In this document: positions 14,206 through 25,860 of the stretch, piece after piece
Position numbering within the stretch: position 1 is the first letter of the stretch
How the letters are laid out: each line of letters opens with the position of its first letter
Source: Hymenopus coronatus
Taxonomy: Eukaryota; Arthropoda; Insecta; Mantodea; Hymenopodidae
Assembly (NCBI GenBank): GCA_030762935.1
Contig: CM060890.1
Location: 154,104,129-154,168,128, forward strand
Direction of reading: 5' to 3'
Length of the DNA stretch: 64,000 nucleotides
The notes under the pieces: generated by a model
Told to the model about the DNA's origin: nothing
Database searches by the model: none
The model's input: only the letters and a program-made list of their open reading frames with translations
Made by a program: the position numbers and the translations under genes

Positions 14206-14508
14206 GCGTCAGGACACACTGTGTATACTCACAGAACTCAAATGTGTTTTATAGTAGGAGCACGTTTATCAAGTGTCAGGACACTGTGTATAGTCACAGG
14301 AGTCAAATGTGTTTGTAGTAGGAGCACTGTTATCAAGTTTCAGGACACTGTGTATAGTCACAGGAATCAAATGTGTTTGACAGTAGGAGCAAGTTTATCA
14401 AGTGTCAGGATACTCTGTGTATACTCACAGGAGTCAAATGTGTTTGACAGTAGCAGCACGTTTATGAAGCATCAGGACACTTGTTGTGTATACTCCAAGC
14501 AGTCAAAT
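14206..14508. repeat. Right edge of Sat69
   Basis: Four to five more diverged Sat69 monomers resume after the SINE in the same orientation. They fade into single-copy AT-rich DNA near 14508. Confidence 0.85.
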
Positions 14509-15146
14509 GATGTCCTGTTCGCAACGCGCGTTTACTAACGAATCATTTATTTCCTTTCTCAGAAATTCTTATTGGGAATAAAGAGTAGACTTTTAGTTTT
14601 CTGTTTAATGACATTACTTCAAGTACGACGCACCAGGAACTTACAACTAGGATTCACATTAATGCATGTGTAGAACAAGAATTATAAGTAAGAAAACAAT
14701 ACAAACTATTTTAGAATGGAATTGCGTCATTAAGACGCACAACAGAGGGAAGTGTTTACTCATGTCTAAGTGTATGTTTCTTGAGAAGGTTGGCTTTACT
14801 GCGTTTAAATTTCGTCGCATGATAGTTTATATGATTGCAAGTTGTTATTCCTTCTTTGTAAATACTTTCATTCATTTCTCAATATTCAATGTGTTTTAAC
14901 GTGAATAAAAATAGTTAAAATACTGTGTAGGTGTTAGTAAAGTCAGAAAAAGGTGAATTTGTCACAAAGCTCGTGTTGAGGAAGAAAAGGGCTTCATCAA
15001 GGAGATCCCGCGGGAGACACAAGCGATGATATTTAAAACAATTATTTGTTTTTACGGTAACACTCATTGTTGCCTGTAGAGAGAATATGCTCTGATGGAA
15101 AGTAATAATTAACGTGGTGTAGGGGTTATACTCGTGCAGGCAGTTC

Positions 15147-15210
<64 letters not shown>

Positions 15211-15289
15211 TACAATGCATAAACATGTTTAGGTCGATTATGGACCTGACATATTTCCTCATTTGTCAATTAGCATCCTTGATATTTTA
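14509..15289. other. AT-rich spacer, no gene seen
   Basis: A 77-codon open frame at 14666-14899 shows no family resemblance and no splice or repeat context that supports it. An AAT microsatellite lies inside. Confidence 0.6.
15147..15212. repeat. (TAA)n microsatellite
   Basis: An uninterrupted run of about 21 TAA units. Confidence 0.97.
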
Positions 15290-15459
15290 CATGGCTGCTG
15301 CTCTATTTCTCTAGTATAGTAAGTAGGGGTAGCATTGTATTCCACTGAGAAAATTGTATGTCGAAATTTCCCCTAAAATATGTTTTGAGGTTCCCCGAAT
15401 CAAAAATACATTTTTAGAAAGAGCGTGTGTGTGAGTGTGTGTGTGTGTGCGCGCGCGCG

Positions 15460-15541
<82 letters not shown>

Positions 15542-16085
15542 CATAACTCTAAACGCAAGTCGCTGAAAGCGAGACACATCTTCAAGAAAATCTCCCGCGC
15601 CATATTACCGTTTATGTGCAACCTTTTAAATAACGATTTAATTAGGCGGCACACGTTTGATATTTTCAGTACAAATGGAACATATATCGCGACACATAAG
15701 TTCTTTCTGGATGACGTTTGTGTACTGGTTAACCGTAACACGTGGTCACATGTGGGCCTCGTTAAAACACACACTTGTTTTTGTACAGATATTCCTTGTT
15801 TTTACTTTACATTTCCTCAAATTGGGAATCGTTTTTATTTTCCTGGTCAAGTTAAAGGAATAGTTTTCAGTAATCGCATAACAATGAGCTGTTATATATT
15901 TGACGATCGCTCTATTCCTGCAACGGAATGTTTAATGAAACCGTTCCATCTCCAGTAGCTTGAATAAGAATGGTTTGTTGTACAATAGATAGCGAGTCAT
16001 TCGTCTTGTTATAAATATTCGCGACAAACAGTTAATACTGTGTTGTTATTAAACAGCAGGTCGATGTAACTGTTGGTTGAGGAAC
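15290..16085 (+). repeat. Diverged R1-related element
   Basis: It follows the R1 order: ATTGTATTCCAC near the start, then a GT-rich segment, a CTGGATGACG segment, TACTGGTTAACCGTAA, and TCCTTG followed by the 3' part. Its last 120 bp (GATAGCGAGTCA through TCGATGTAACTGTTGG) recurs near 63790-63925, so these two belong to one subfamily. Sequence between the landmarks is poorly conserved. Confidence 0.65.
15421..15541. repeat. Compound (GT)n(GC)n(GA)n microsatellite
   Basis: A GT/GC alternating run is followed by about 33 GA units at 15470-15537. It sits where R1 copies usually have a short GTGTGTGT stretch. It opens long frames on both strands by period alone. Confidence 0.95.
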
Positions 16086-16747
16086 ATCTTTATGGCTATA
16101 CACTCGCACTCCAGATCGTGGCAAGTTTAATTCAATAAAATACCAAAGTTTATGAATATAACAGTGTCTGAAGTAAGTACACAATTCAACGGTTTCACCA
16201 AATCTTGAGTTGAAAGGAATTTCCTCTGTATTCTTATAACAAGTGGCCCCAGCAATAAAACTGGTTTAAAACCAAGTTGCTGTAGTGCAATATCAGTTCT
16301 ACACCTGTTCTGCATGTACAAACCAAAGTTTCACGTCTGTATTATCTGTTCACCCCAAAATGCGATGTTGAGAGTGAAACGTAAATACACGTTTTGAGGA
16401 CTCCTCAATAAAGAAGTCCATGCGTCTGAAGAGTTTAATAAAGGAAAAGTCGCTTCAACACCAAACTTAGTCTCATCTTCTATAAATGTGACTCGGAGAA
16501 TTTAAACTGCAAGTCCTCACAGCGAACTCCCTTCACAAACAGCATTTTATTTTCTCAAAAGTTGGTCAATTTTGATTAAAATACTAAATGTTTATCACAC
16601 GTATAGGGAACAGTCTCTTGAGTCTGAATGACATTTGTATATTAATATTACCCAATAAAATGTAGATCCCTTTTTGTCAAATGCACAAGAAACATCTGGA
16701 AATAGTTACGTTTATATTATTTAATACTCATATATTTCTGAAGTTGT
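16086..16747. other. AT-rich spacer, no gene seen
   Basis: Only short open frames with no recognisable protein family; no repeat structure noted. One short segment near 16255-16285 is weakly palindromic (GGTTTAAAACC). Confidence 0.5.
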
Positions 16748-17482
16748 GCGTTTGTTTTTTCCTGTTAACCAAGCAAAGAAAGAGAAAACATGATTGGCTT
16801 ACTGCATTCCCTTAATCCCGTTGGGAAATGTTTGTTAACAGGAACATAGAATTGTTTGTTTTTTCCTGTTGACCAAGCAAAGAGAGGGAAAACATGATTG
16901 GCTTGCTGAATTCCCTTAATCCCGTTGGGAAATGTTTGTTAACAGGAACATAGAATTGTTTGTTTTTTCCTGTTGACCAAGCAAAGAAAGGGAAAACATG
17001 ATTGGCTTGCTGAATTCCCTTAATCCCGTTGGGAAATGTTTGTTAACAGGAACATAGAATTGTTTGTTTTTTCCTGTTAACCAAGCAAAGAAAGGGAAAA
17101 CATGATTGGCCTACTGCATTCCCTTAAGCCCGTTGGGAAATGTTTGTTAACAAGAACATAGAACTGTTTGTTTTTTCCTGTTGACCAAGCAAAGAAAGAG
17201 AAATCATGATTAGCTTACTGAATTCCCTTAATCCCGTTGGGAAATGTTTGTTAACAGGAACATAGAATTGTTTGTTTTCTCCTGTTGACCAAGCAAAGAA
17301 AGAGAAAACATGATTGGATTACTGCATTCCCTTAATCCCGTTGGGAAATGTTTGTTAACAGGAACATAGAATTGTTTGTTTTTTCCTGTTGACCAAGCAA
17401 AGAAAGGGAAAACATGATTGGCTTACTGCATTCCCTTAATCCCGTTGGGAAATGTTTGTTAACAGGAACATAGAATTGTTTG
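16748..17482. repeat. 104-bp minisatellite, about 7 units
   Basis: Monomers of 104 bp contain TTCCTGTTGACCAAGCAAAG, ATGATTGGCTTACTG and CCGTTGGGAAATGTTTG, and are very similar to one another. Each unit starts near TTCCTGTTAAC and ends near GTTAACAGGAA, so every monomer has short inverted ends and could fold back. Flanks are AT-rich and R1. Confidence 0.95.
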
Positions 17483-17504
17483 TCCATGTCAGGTTTTTAC
17501 TCAA

Positions 17505-18368
17505 GTTAGTCACAAAACTTTGCAACAATATTTTCAATTCTTCTGGATAAATAAATTCTCTACACGTATTATGTTCATAGCGTATAGAGAAGGTATAAAC
17601 ATTCAATACCGAGATTTCATCGAATATACACGGTTTGGGTCACCCTGAGTCCTAAAAAGAAAAGTATTTTTACAAAACGGCCCATGTGTGTGTATGTGTG
17701 TGGGGGGGGCCGTTAAATACGAAACTTAATATTCAAGTTCATTATACTCCAAGGATTCGATACGAAAATCCCCCAAGCCACCCCAACGACCCTTTACATG
17801 GAAATACCTCGAAAATTATGGTATTCTCTAAAATGGCTTTAATGATTTTGATTAAAATCTCTTATATTAAAGACATTTACCTGATAAATAAAATGTACCT
17901 CTTGAATTATCTGGGAATAGTTTCTGAAGACCTCTGTATTCTAGATGATTTTTTTTTTCTGAATTTTGAATGGCTGGTATACCGTAACAGATACACAACT
18001 CACAACATAAAATTTAAATTACACAATTTATGGCATATTTCTTTTTTCTCGTATGGTTGACCGTTTTCGAGATAATCCTTGTTATTAGCTTCAGTTTTGA
18101 AATGGTTAACTTTTCTCATGCGGGAACTTGTCAACTCCTGCCCACGCAAAGAAACGGATTTCAGTCACATAGCAACCATATTTTAAAACATTTGACTATC
18201 ACTTTAACCGATGCTACTCCCTTATTTCGCTTTTATTACAAGCAAGCAAGTAATAAGACTATTTGTGCTAATGTTTACCTTGATTAGCATCAAGTGGACG
18301 ATAGAAGAACAAGCTTATTAACAATAATTTGTTACAAAGATGTAGAGAAACGCATGTGAATGAAACAT
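17505..18368 (+). repeat. R1 dispersed element, about 0.85 kb
   Basis: The 5' hairpin CTCTACACGTATTATGTTC / ATAGCGTATAGAGAAG near 17560 is followed by the R1 body: GATACGAAAATCCCC, CCTTTACATGGAAA, TTTTGATTAAAATC, then CATTTGACTATCACTTTAAC. The copy ends in the 3' hairpin region ATGTGAATGAAACAT near 18355. No protein is encoded; the 124-codon frame inside is broken relative to other copies. Confidence 0.8.
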
Positions 18369-18374
18369 CTTTTT

Positions 18375-18740
18375 TTTTTCACTTTCTCTACGTGGATAGT
18401 GTATGGAGGAAGTACTGTATTCTACCCAAAAATTCATTCCGAAATTTCAACGCAAATATGTTCTGAGGTCCAAAGAAAGCATTAGAAAAAGGTCTGTGTA
18501 AGCCTGTGGACAGCATAGCTCAAAAAATAATACTGTACTCGGTACATATTTCAGTTTAGTGTCTTCTGATGATATTCAAGAATATTCCCCCACTCCAAAC
18601 TACCCTATACTTCTAAAAATATTTTAAAATATTGATTTTTTTTAAAATTGGCTCGAACAACTTTATTTAAAATACCGTACATCACAAATAAAATGTATAT
18701 CTTGATTTTCCTGGTAATAACTTCTGAAGACGTATTCATT
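18375..18740 (+). repeat. R1 copy, 5' part before the 54-bp array
   Basis: It starts CACTTTCTCTACGTGGATAGTGTATGG, runs through TTCTACCCAAAAATTC and GGTCTGTGTAAG, and reaches ATCTTGATTTTCCTGG, directly joining the array. The order matches other R1 copies up to the point where those read CTGGTAAACCGTAAGAG. Confidence 0.8.
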
Positions 18741-21700
18741 TTGCAGAGCTGTAAGAGATACAAAAACAATGTAGATCTCGTTTATGTTGTGGATCTGGTA
18801 AACAATAAGAGATACAAAAACAATGTAGATCTCGTTTATGTTGTAGAGTTGGTAAACCGTAAGAGATACACAAACAATGTAGATCTCGTTTATGTTGTGG
18901 ATCTGGTAAACAATAAGAGATACACAAACAATAGATCTCGTTTATGTTGTAGAGTTGGTAAACAATAAGAGATACACAAACAATGTAGATCATGTTTATG
19001 TTGTAGAGTTGGTAAACAATAAGAGATACACAAACAATATAGATCACGTTTATGTTGTAGAGTTGGTAAACAATAAGAGATACACAAACAATATAGATCA
19101 CGTTTATGTTGTAGAGCTGGTAAACAATAACAGATACACAAACAATGTTGATCATGTTTATGTTGTAGAGCTGGTAAACAATAAGAGATACACAAACAAT
19201 ATAGATCACGTTTATGTTGTAGAGTTGGTAAACAATAAGAGATACACAAACAATATAGATCATGTTTATGTTGTAGAGTTGGTAAACAATATGAGATACA
19301 CAAACAATGTAGATCTGGTTTATGTTGTAGAGTTGGTAAACAATATGAGATACACACACAATGTAGATCTGGTTTATGTTGTAGAGCTGGTAAACAATAA
19401 GAGATACACGAACAATGTAGATCATGTTTGTAGTAGAGCTGGTAATCAATAAGAGATACACACACAATGTAGATCTGGTTTATGTTGTAGAGCTGATAAA
19501 CAATAAGAGATACACAAACAATGTAGGTCTGGTTTATGTTGTAGAGCTGGTAAACAATAAGAGATACACACACAATGCAGATCACGATTATGTTGTAGAG
19601 CTGGTAAACAATATGAGATACACACACAATGTAGATCTGGTTTATGTTGTAGAGCTGGTAAACAATAAGAGATACACAAACAATGTAGATCTCGATTATG
19701 TTGTAGAGCTGGTAAACAATAAGAGATACACAAACAATGTAGATCTCGATTATGTTGTAGAGCTGGTAAACAATAAGAGATACACAAACAATGTAGATCT
19801 CGATTATGTTGTAGAGCTGGTAAACAATAAGGGATACACACACAATGTAGATCTGGTTTATGTTGTAGAGCTGGTAAACAATAAGAGATACACCGACAAT
19901 GCAGATCATGTTTATGTTGTAGAGTTGGTAAACAATATGAGATACACACACAATGCAGATCATGTTTATGTTGTAGAGTTGGTAAACAATAAGAGATACA
20001 CAAACAATGTAGATCATGTTTATGTTGTAGAGTTGGTAAACAATAAGAGATACACAAACAATGTAGATCATGTTTATGTTGTAGAGTTGGTAAACAATAA
20101 GAGATACACACACAATGTAGATCTCGTTTATGTTGTAGAATTGGTAAACAATAAGAGATACACAAACAATGTAGATCATGTTTATGTTGTAGAATTGGTA
20201 AACAATAAGAGATACACAAACAATGTAGATCATGTTTATGTTGTAGAGTTGGTAAACAATAAGAGATACACAAACAATGTAGATCATGTTTATGTTGTAG
20301 AGTTGGTAAACAATAAGAGATACACACACAATGTAGATCTCGTTTATGTAGTAGAATTGGTAATCAATAAGAGATACACAAACAATGTAGATCATGTTTA
20401 TGTTGTAGAGTTGGTAAACAATAAGAGATACACAAACAATGTAGATCTGGTTTATGTTGTAGAGTTGGTAAACAATAAGAGATACACAAAGAATATAGAT
20501 CATGTTTATGTTGTAGAGCTGGTAAACAGTAAGAGATACACAAACAATGTAGATCATGTTTATGTTGTAGAGCTGGTAAACAATAAGAGATACACAAACA
20601 ATGTAGATCATGTTTATGTTATAGAGCTGGTAAACAATAACAGATATACAAACAATGTTGATCATGTTTATGTTGTAGAGCTGGTAAACAATAAGAGATA
20701 CACAAACAATGTAGATCTGGTTTATGTTGTAGAGTTGGTAAACAATAAGAGATACACAAGCAATGTAGATCTCGTTTATGTTGTAGAGTTGGTAAACAAT
20801 AAGAGATACACAAACAATATAGATCATGTTTATGTTGTAGAGCTGGCAAACAATAAGAGATACCCAAACAATGTAGATCTCGTTTATGTTGTAGAGTTGG
20901 TAAACAATAAGAGATACACAAACAATATAGATCTGGTTTATGTTGTAGAGCTGGTAAACAATAAGAGATACACAAACAATGTAGATCATGTTTATGTTGT
21001 AGAGCTGGTAAACAATAAGAGATACACAAACAATATAGATCTGGTTTATGTTGTAGAGCTGGTAAACAATAAGAGATACACAAACAATGTAGATCACGTT
21101 TATGTTGTAGAGCTGGTAAACAATATGAGATACACACACAATGTAGATCTCGTTTATGTTGTAGAGTTGGTAAACAATAAAAGATACACAAACAATGTAG
21201 GTCTGGTTTATGTTGTAGAGCTGGTAAACAATATGAGATACACACACAATGTAGATCTGGTTTATGTTGTAGAGTTGGTAAACAATAAAAGATACACAAA
21301 CAATGTAGATCTGGTTAATGTTGTAGAGCTGGTAAACAATATGAGATACACACACAATGTAGATCTGGTTTATGTTGTAGAGCTGGTAAACAATAAGAGA
21401 TACACAAACAATGTAGGTCTGGTTTATGTTGTAGAGCTGGTAAACAATAAGAGATACACACACAATGTAGATCTGGTTTATGCTGTAGAGCTGGTAAACA
21501 ATAAGAGATACACAAACAATGTAGATCTGGTTTATGTTGTAGAGCTGGTAAACAATATGAGATACACACACAATGTAGATCTGGTTTATGTTGTAGAGCT
21601 GGTAAACAATATGAGATACACACACAATGTAGATCTCGTTTATGTTGTAGAGCTGGTAAACAATATGAGATACACACACAATGTAGATCTGGTTTATGTT

Positions 21701-22785
21701 GTAGAGCTGGTAAACAATAAGAGATACACACACAATGTAGATCTGGTTTATGTTGTAGAGCTGGTAAACAATAAGAGATACACAAACAATGTAGGTCTGG
21801 TTTATGTTGTAGAGCTGGTAAACAATAAGAGATACACACACAATATAGATCTGGTTTATGTTGTAGAGCTGGTAAACAATAAGAGATACACAAACAATGT
21901 AGATCTGGTTTATGTTGTAGAGTTGGTAAACAATATGAGATACACACACAATATAGATCATGTTTATGTTGTAGAGTTGGTAAACAATAAGAGATACACA
22001 AACAATGTAGATCATGTTTATGTTGTTGAGCTGGTAAACAATATGAGATACACACACAATATAGATCTCGTTTATGTTGTAGAATTGGTAATCAATAAGA
22101 GATACACAAACAATGTAGATCTGGTTTATGTTGTAGATTTGGTAAACAATAAGAGATACACAAACAATGTAGATCTGGTTTATGTTGTAGAGCTGGTAAA
22201 CAATATGAGATACACACACAATGTAGATCTGGTTTATGTTGTAGAGCTGGTAAACAATAAGAGATACACAAACAATGTAGATCTGGTTTATGTTGTAGAT
22301 TTGGTAAACAATAAGAGATACACAAACAATGTAGATCTGGTTTATGTTGTAGATTTGGTAAACAATAAGAGATACACAAACAATGTAGATCTGGTTTATG
22401 TTGTAGATTTGGTAAACAATAAGAGATACACAAACAATGTAGATCTGGTTCATGTTGTAGATTTGGTAAACAATGAGAGATACACAAACAATGTAGATCT
22501 CGATTATGTTGTAGAGTTGGTAAACAATAAGAGATACACAAACAATGTAGATCTCGTTTATGTTGTAGATTTGGTAAACAATAAGAGATACACAAACAAT
22601 GTAGATCTGGTTTATGTTGTAGAGCTGATAAACAATAAGGGATACACAAACAATGTAGATCTGGTTTATGCTGTAGAGCTGATAAACAATAAGGGATACA
22701 CAAACAATGTAGATCATGTTTATGTTGTAGAGCTGGTAAACAATAAGAGATACACAAACAATGTAGGTCTCGTTTGTGTCATGTA
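18741..22785. repeat. 54-bp satellite array (Sat54) inside R1
   Basis: About 75 tandem monomers of 54 bp have the form GTAGATCTGGTTTATGTTG, TAGAGCTGGTAAACAATAAG, AGATACACAAACAAT. Because 54 is 18 codons, one forward frame (19424-22897) and two reverse frames stay open for hundreds to over 1,000 codons. The peptides are simple 18-residue repeats with no signal, domain or conserved start. The monomer matches the R1 segment running from CTGGTAAACCGTAAGAG to TGTTGTAGAGTTGACC with internal deletions, and the array is bounded on both sides by R1 in register. I read it as a satellite, not a gene. Confidence 0.95.
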
Positions 22786-23046
22786 CACTTTTGGCGCAGA
22801 GTTGACCATTTCCGAAATGTTTTTTGATATTGGTTTCTCAGCATCTTCGCTTTCGTTTGATCTCTGTTTTGTTTTCCTGGAAATGTTGAATTGTTGACAT
22901 AGCGACGAGCTTTTAAAAGTTTCGGCGTTCTTCTGTTTATAAGGAACTAAGACCAACTGTGTTAATGTTTATAGAAGAACAATATTTTGTAAGAATAGTT
23001 GTTTTCCAGAACAGCTAAAGAAAGTGTGTGAATGCAACATATCAGA
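22786..23046 (+). repeat. R1 copy, 3' part after the 54-bp array
   Basis: It resumes as GCAGAGTTGACCATTTCCG, then GATATTGGTTTCTCAG and GGAACTAAGACC, and ends in the R1 3' region near GTGTGAATGCAACATATCAG. It completes the copy begun at 18375. Confidence 0.8.
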
Positions 23047-23775
23047 GTTTTACTTTCTCAACACGTACTGTGTACATAGTGTATAGAGAAGAAATTGTAA
23101 TGCACCCAAAAATTCGATACCAAGATTGCACCAGAAAACATGTTTTGAGAGACCCTGAGTAAAAAAAAAAAGTTATAAAAAAATCCGTGTAGACGGCATA
23201 GCTGACACGAAGAGACAGTTAAATAGTAATCTTGCACTGATGCGACAAAAAGATTTTATAGGAAACCACTCATCCCAAACTACACTTTACATGGAACATT
23301 TTTGTTTTTCTAAAAGACAGCTTTGTCGATTTTGATTAAATCGCTAAATCTTTAATTAAAAATATTTATATGAGAAATAAAATTCATATTTTGAATTTTT
23401 TTAGGAATAGCCTCTTAAGATCTCTTCGTTCTGGATGAATTTTGTATAACTAGTAAACTGAAAGAGATGGACAAAATCTTACCATTTTTTTGTTGTAAAG
23501 TTGACCATTTCCGAGATAATGTAGGAAACTTTTCTCAAACGGGAAGCCACCTTTGTCCTGTTTTACTGCGGGCCATGCAAAGTGAATCGAATTTCAGCTG
23601 TTCACATAACAACCAGCTTTAGTCTAATGTTTACCTTCTGCTCACAAGGAAGCAAGTAATAAGACAATTTCTGGTAATGTTTATCACGATATAGATAAAG
23701 GAATAATATTTATTATTTAACAATAGTTTCTTTGTGGAACAGATGGAGGAGGTCATGTGAATGGAACACATCAAG
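23047..23775 (+). repeat. R1 copy, joined head-to-tail to the previous one
   Basis: It opens with the 5' hairpin TTTACTTTCTCAACACG / GTACATAGTGTATAGAGAAG and closes with GTCATGTGAATGGAACACATC. The junction with the preceding copy has only a few T-rich bases between 3' and 5' hairpins. Confidence 0.85.
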
Positions 23776-25440
23776 ACGACGAACAGAAAGAGAATTAATA
23801 ATTTTGGAGAGTTAGCCATTTGTTACACTTTTATTGATGTGAGTTATATAACGGGCACATGCACAGGATTTACAGTCTTTCCTTGCCCCCCCCTCCCTTC
23901 TCTCTCTCGCTCTTCGCAAGTGCTTGTTTTTACGAAAGAAACATTTGAATGCAGTTCCTGGCCACGCTCAGAAACTGATTTCAAAACATTTGACTATCAC
24001 TTTATCCTAGTGTATTCCCTTCTACTTACAAGGGACCAAGTAATAAGACAATTTCTGGTAATGTTTGTCTCGAGTAGCATGATATAGGTAAAGGAATAAG
24101 CTTGCTAACAATAATTTGTTACTGAGATGTAGAGAAAGTCATGTAAATGGAACACATCAGATTTTAGAAAAAGGTCCGCGTGCGTATGTCTGTGAACAGC
24201 ATAGCTCAAAAACTAACGACCGTTAAATACCAAATTGGGTATTTAAGTTTGGTATCTTTGGTATCTATCGAATTTTCAAGAAAATGCCCTCACCCCAAAC
24301 TACCCTTTACATGGAAATTGTTTTTAAAAACGTTGTTTTTCACAAAAATGGCTAACGATTTTGATTGAAATGCCGCATATTAAAACTACTTACATCACAA
24401 ATAAAATGTATATCTTGAATTTTCTGGAAATAGCTTCTGTCGACTTGTTCATTCTGGATGAATTTTGCATAACTGGTAAATCGTAAGATATACACAAAAT
24501 TTACTGCACAAAAATGTAGATCTCGTTACAACACACAATTTATGTCATACGTTTTTGTTGTAGAGTTGACCGTTTCCGAGATATTCCTAGTTATTGGTTT
24601 CAGTTTTAAACTACACATGTTCTCAAACGGGATCACGTTTAGTTTCAATTCTCCTTTGTTTTTCTAGAAATACAAAGCAAACCGAACTTAAATTTTCACA
24701 TATCGATCGGCTTTTTAACAATTTGGCGATCGTTTAGGAACTAAGTAGTTAGAACAATTGTGTTATTGTTTATCTCGTTTATCAAACTTGGTATTTAAGT
24801 TCAGCATCTTCCAAGGATGCGACACGAAGGTTTTCAAGAACCCCCCTTCACGTGGAAAATTTTTCGAAAATTTTGATTTTGTAAAAAATAGCTCTAACGA
24901 TTTTGATTAAAATATCGTAAGTTAAAGATATGTACCCGACAAATAATATGCATATCTTGAATTTTCTGGGAATAGCCTCTGAAGACTACTTTATTCTGGA
25001 GAAATTTTACGGAATTGCGTATAACTGGCAAACCGTAAACGATAGACAAAAACTTATCACATGAACATTGTAGATCACATTAAAATACAGAATTTATGTT
25101 ATATACATTTTTTTCGTGGAGTTGATCATTTTTTAGATATTCGTTGTTTCTTTTTTCAGCCTTGAAAAACTTATACTTTTGTCATACAGGAATTTGTCAA
25201 CTCGTGTCCATACAAACAAAGGAACTTCAGTCACATAGCAACCAGCTTTTGACTATCCCTTGAACCTATACTATTCCCTTATTTCGCTTCTACTTACAAG
25301 GAAGCAAGTAATAAGACTATTTGGGGCTAATTTATTCTCGATTAGATAAAGTAAATAGAAGCAAAAGCTTTTTAACAATAATTTGTTGCAGAGATCTAGA
25401 GAAAGTCATATGAATGGAACACATCAGATTTTTTTTTAAT
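23776..25440 (+). repeat. Chain of truncated R1 copies
   Basis: Three partial copies in the same orientation: a 3' half (23776-24170), a copy beginning at AAAAAGGTCCGCGTGCG (24170-24780), and one beginning at TTATCAAACTTGGTATTTAAG (24780-25440). Each is recognised by the ordered landmarks CCTTTACATGGAAA, ATTTTGATTGAAAT, AACTGGTAAATCG, TGACCGTTTCCGAGAT and GACTATC. The part from 24387 onward is duplicated at 38632. Confidence 0.75.
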
Positions 25441-25639
25441 GTGGAACCTCGGTAAAGTTGCAATGCACCGCCATGATATCGGGTAAGGGTTCTTTCAATC
25501 TAATAATTCGTATAATATTGCATTAGCAAAGGTTGCTATTGAATCGGATATTTGAACTAAAAACGCGAAATATCGAATTTTGCAACATTTTCTCCAAGGT
25601 TACTCATCCCGGATGATACTAAACAGATTTCAAGGTCCC

Positions 25640-25860
25640 AATAGCTTAGTGCTGCCATGTTAGACTGCGTCACACACGCTATTGGCTAGGAGGAGGCCAA
25701 TCAGGACGTTGCTGGAACACAGCGCTCTCGGGATCACTGCAGGCACACGACGGTTGTAGTTCTCTAGCCACTGTGGCAGTTGGTGACAGACAACGTGGTC
25801 GAATACTTGAGTGAGAGACAGACATTACGTGCAGTTGAAAAATCGTGCAGGTAAGGAGGT
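25640..25860 (+). promoter_or_regulatory. Promoter-like block with consensus 5' splice site, copy 1
   Basis: It is more GC-rich than its surroundings. It has an ATTGG at 25681-25685 and a CCAAT at 25697-25701, facing CCAAT motifs 12 bp apart. About 150 bp further it has TCGTGCAG|GTAAGGAGG, a near-perfect donor with the GT at 25851. Several initiator-like CAGT motifs lie between. The block is kept almost unchanged in copy 2. It could be a first, non-coding exon, or a transposon promoter; no downstream coding exon could be tied to it. Confidence 0.35.

Noticed and set aside
1..14508. Regular repeats reminiscent of a CRISPR array
   Set aside because: There are no unique spacers; whole monomers repeat, with variants and higher-order structure, and no cas genes. 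The context is eukaryotic.
15425..15958. 177-codon frame with a Glu-Arg repeat
   Set aside because: It reads through a GA microsatellite into an R1-related repeat, and the opposite strand is open as well.
18890..22897. Giant proteins of 1,157 and 1,275 residues
   Set aside because: They are 18-residue translations of a 54-bp satellite, open on both strands, derived from non-coding R1 sequence, with no domain, signal or splice structure.
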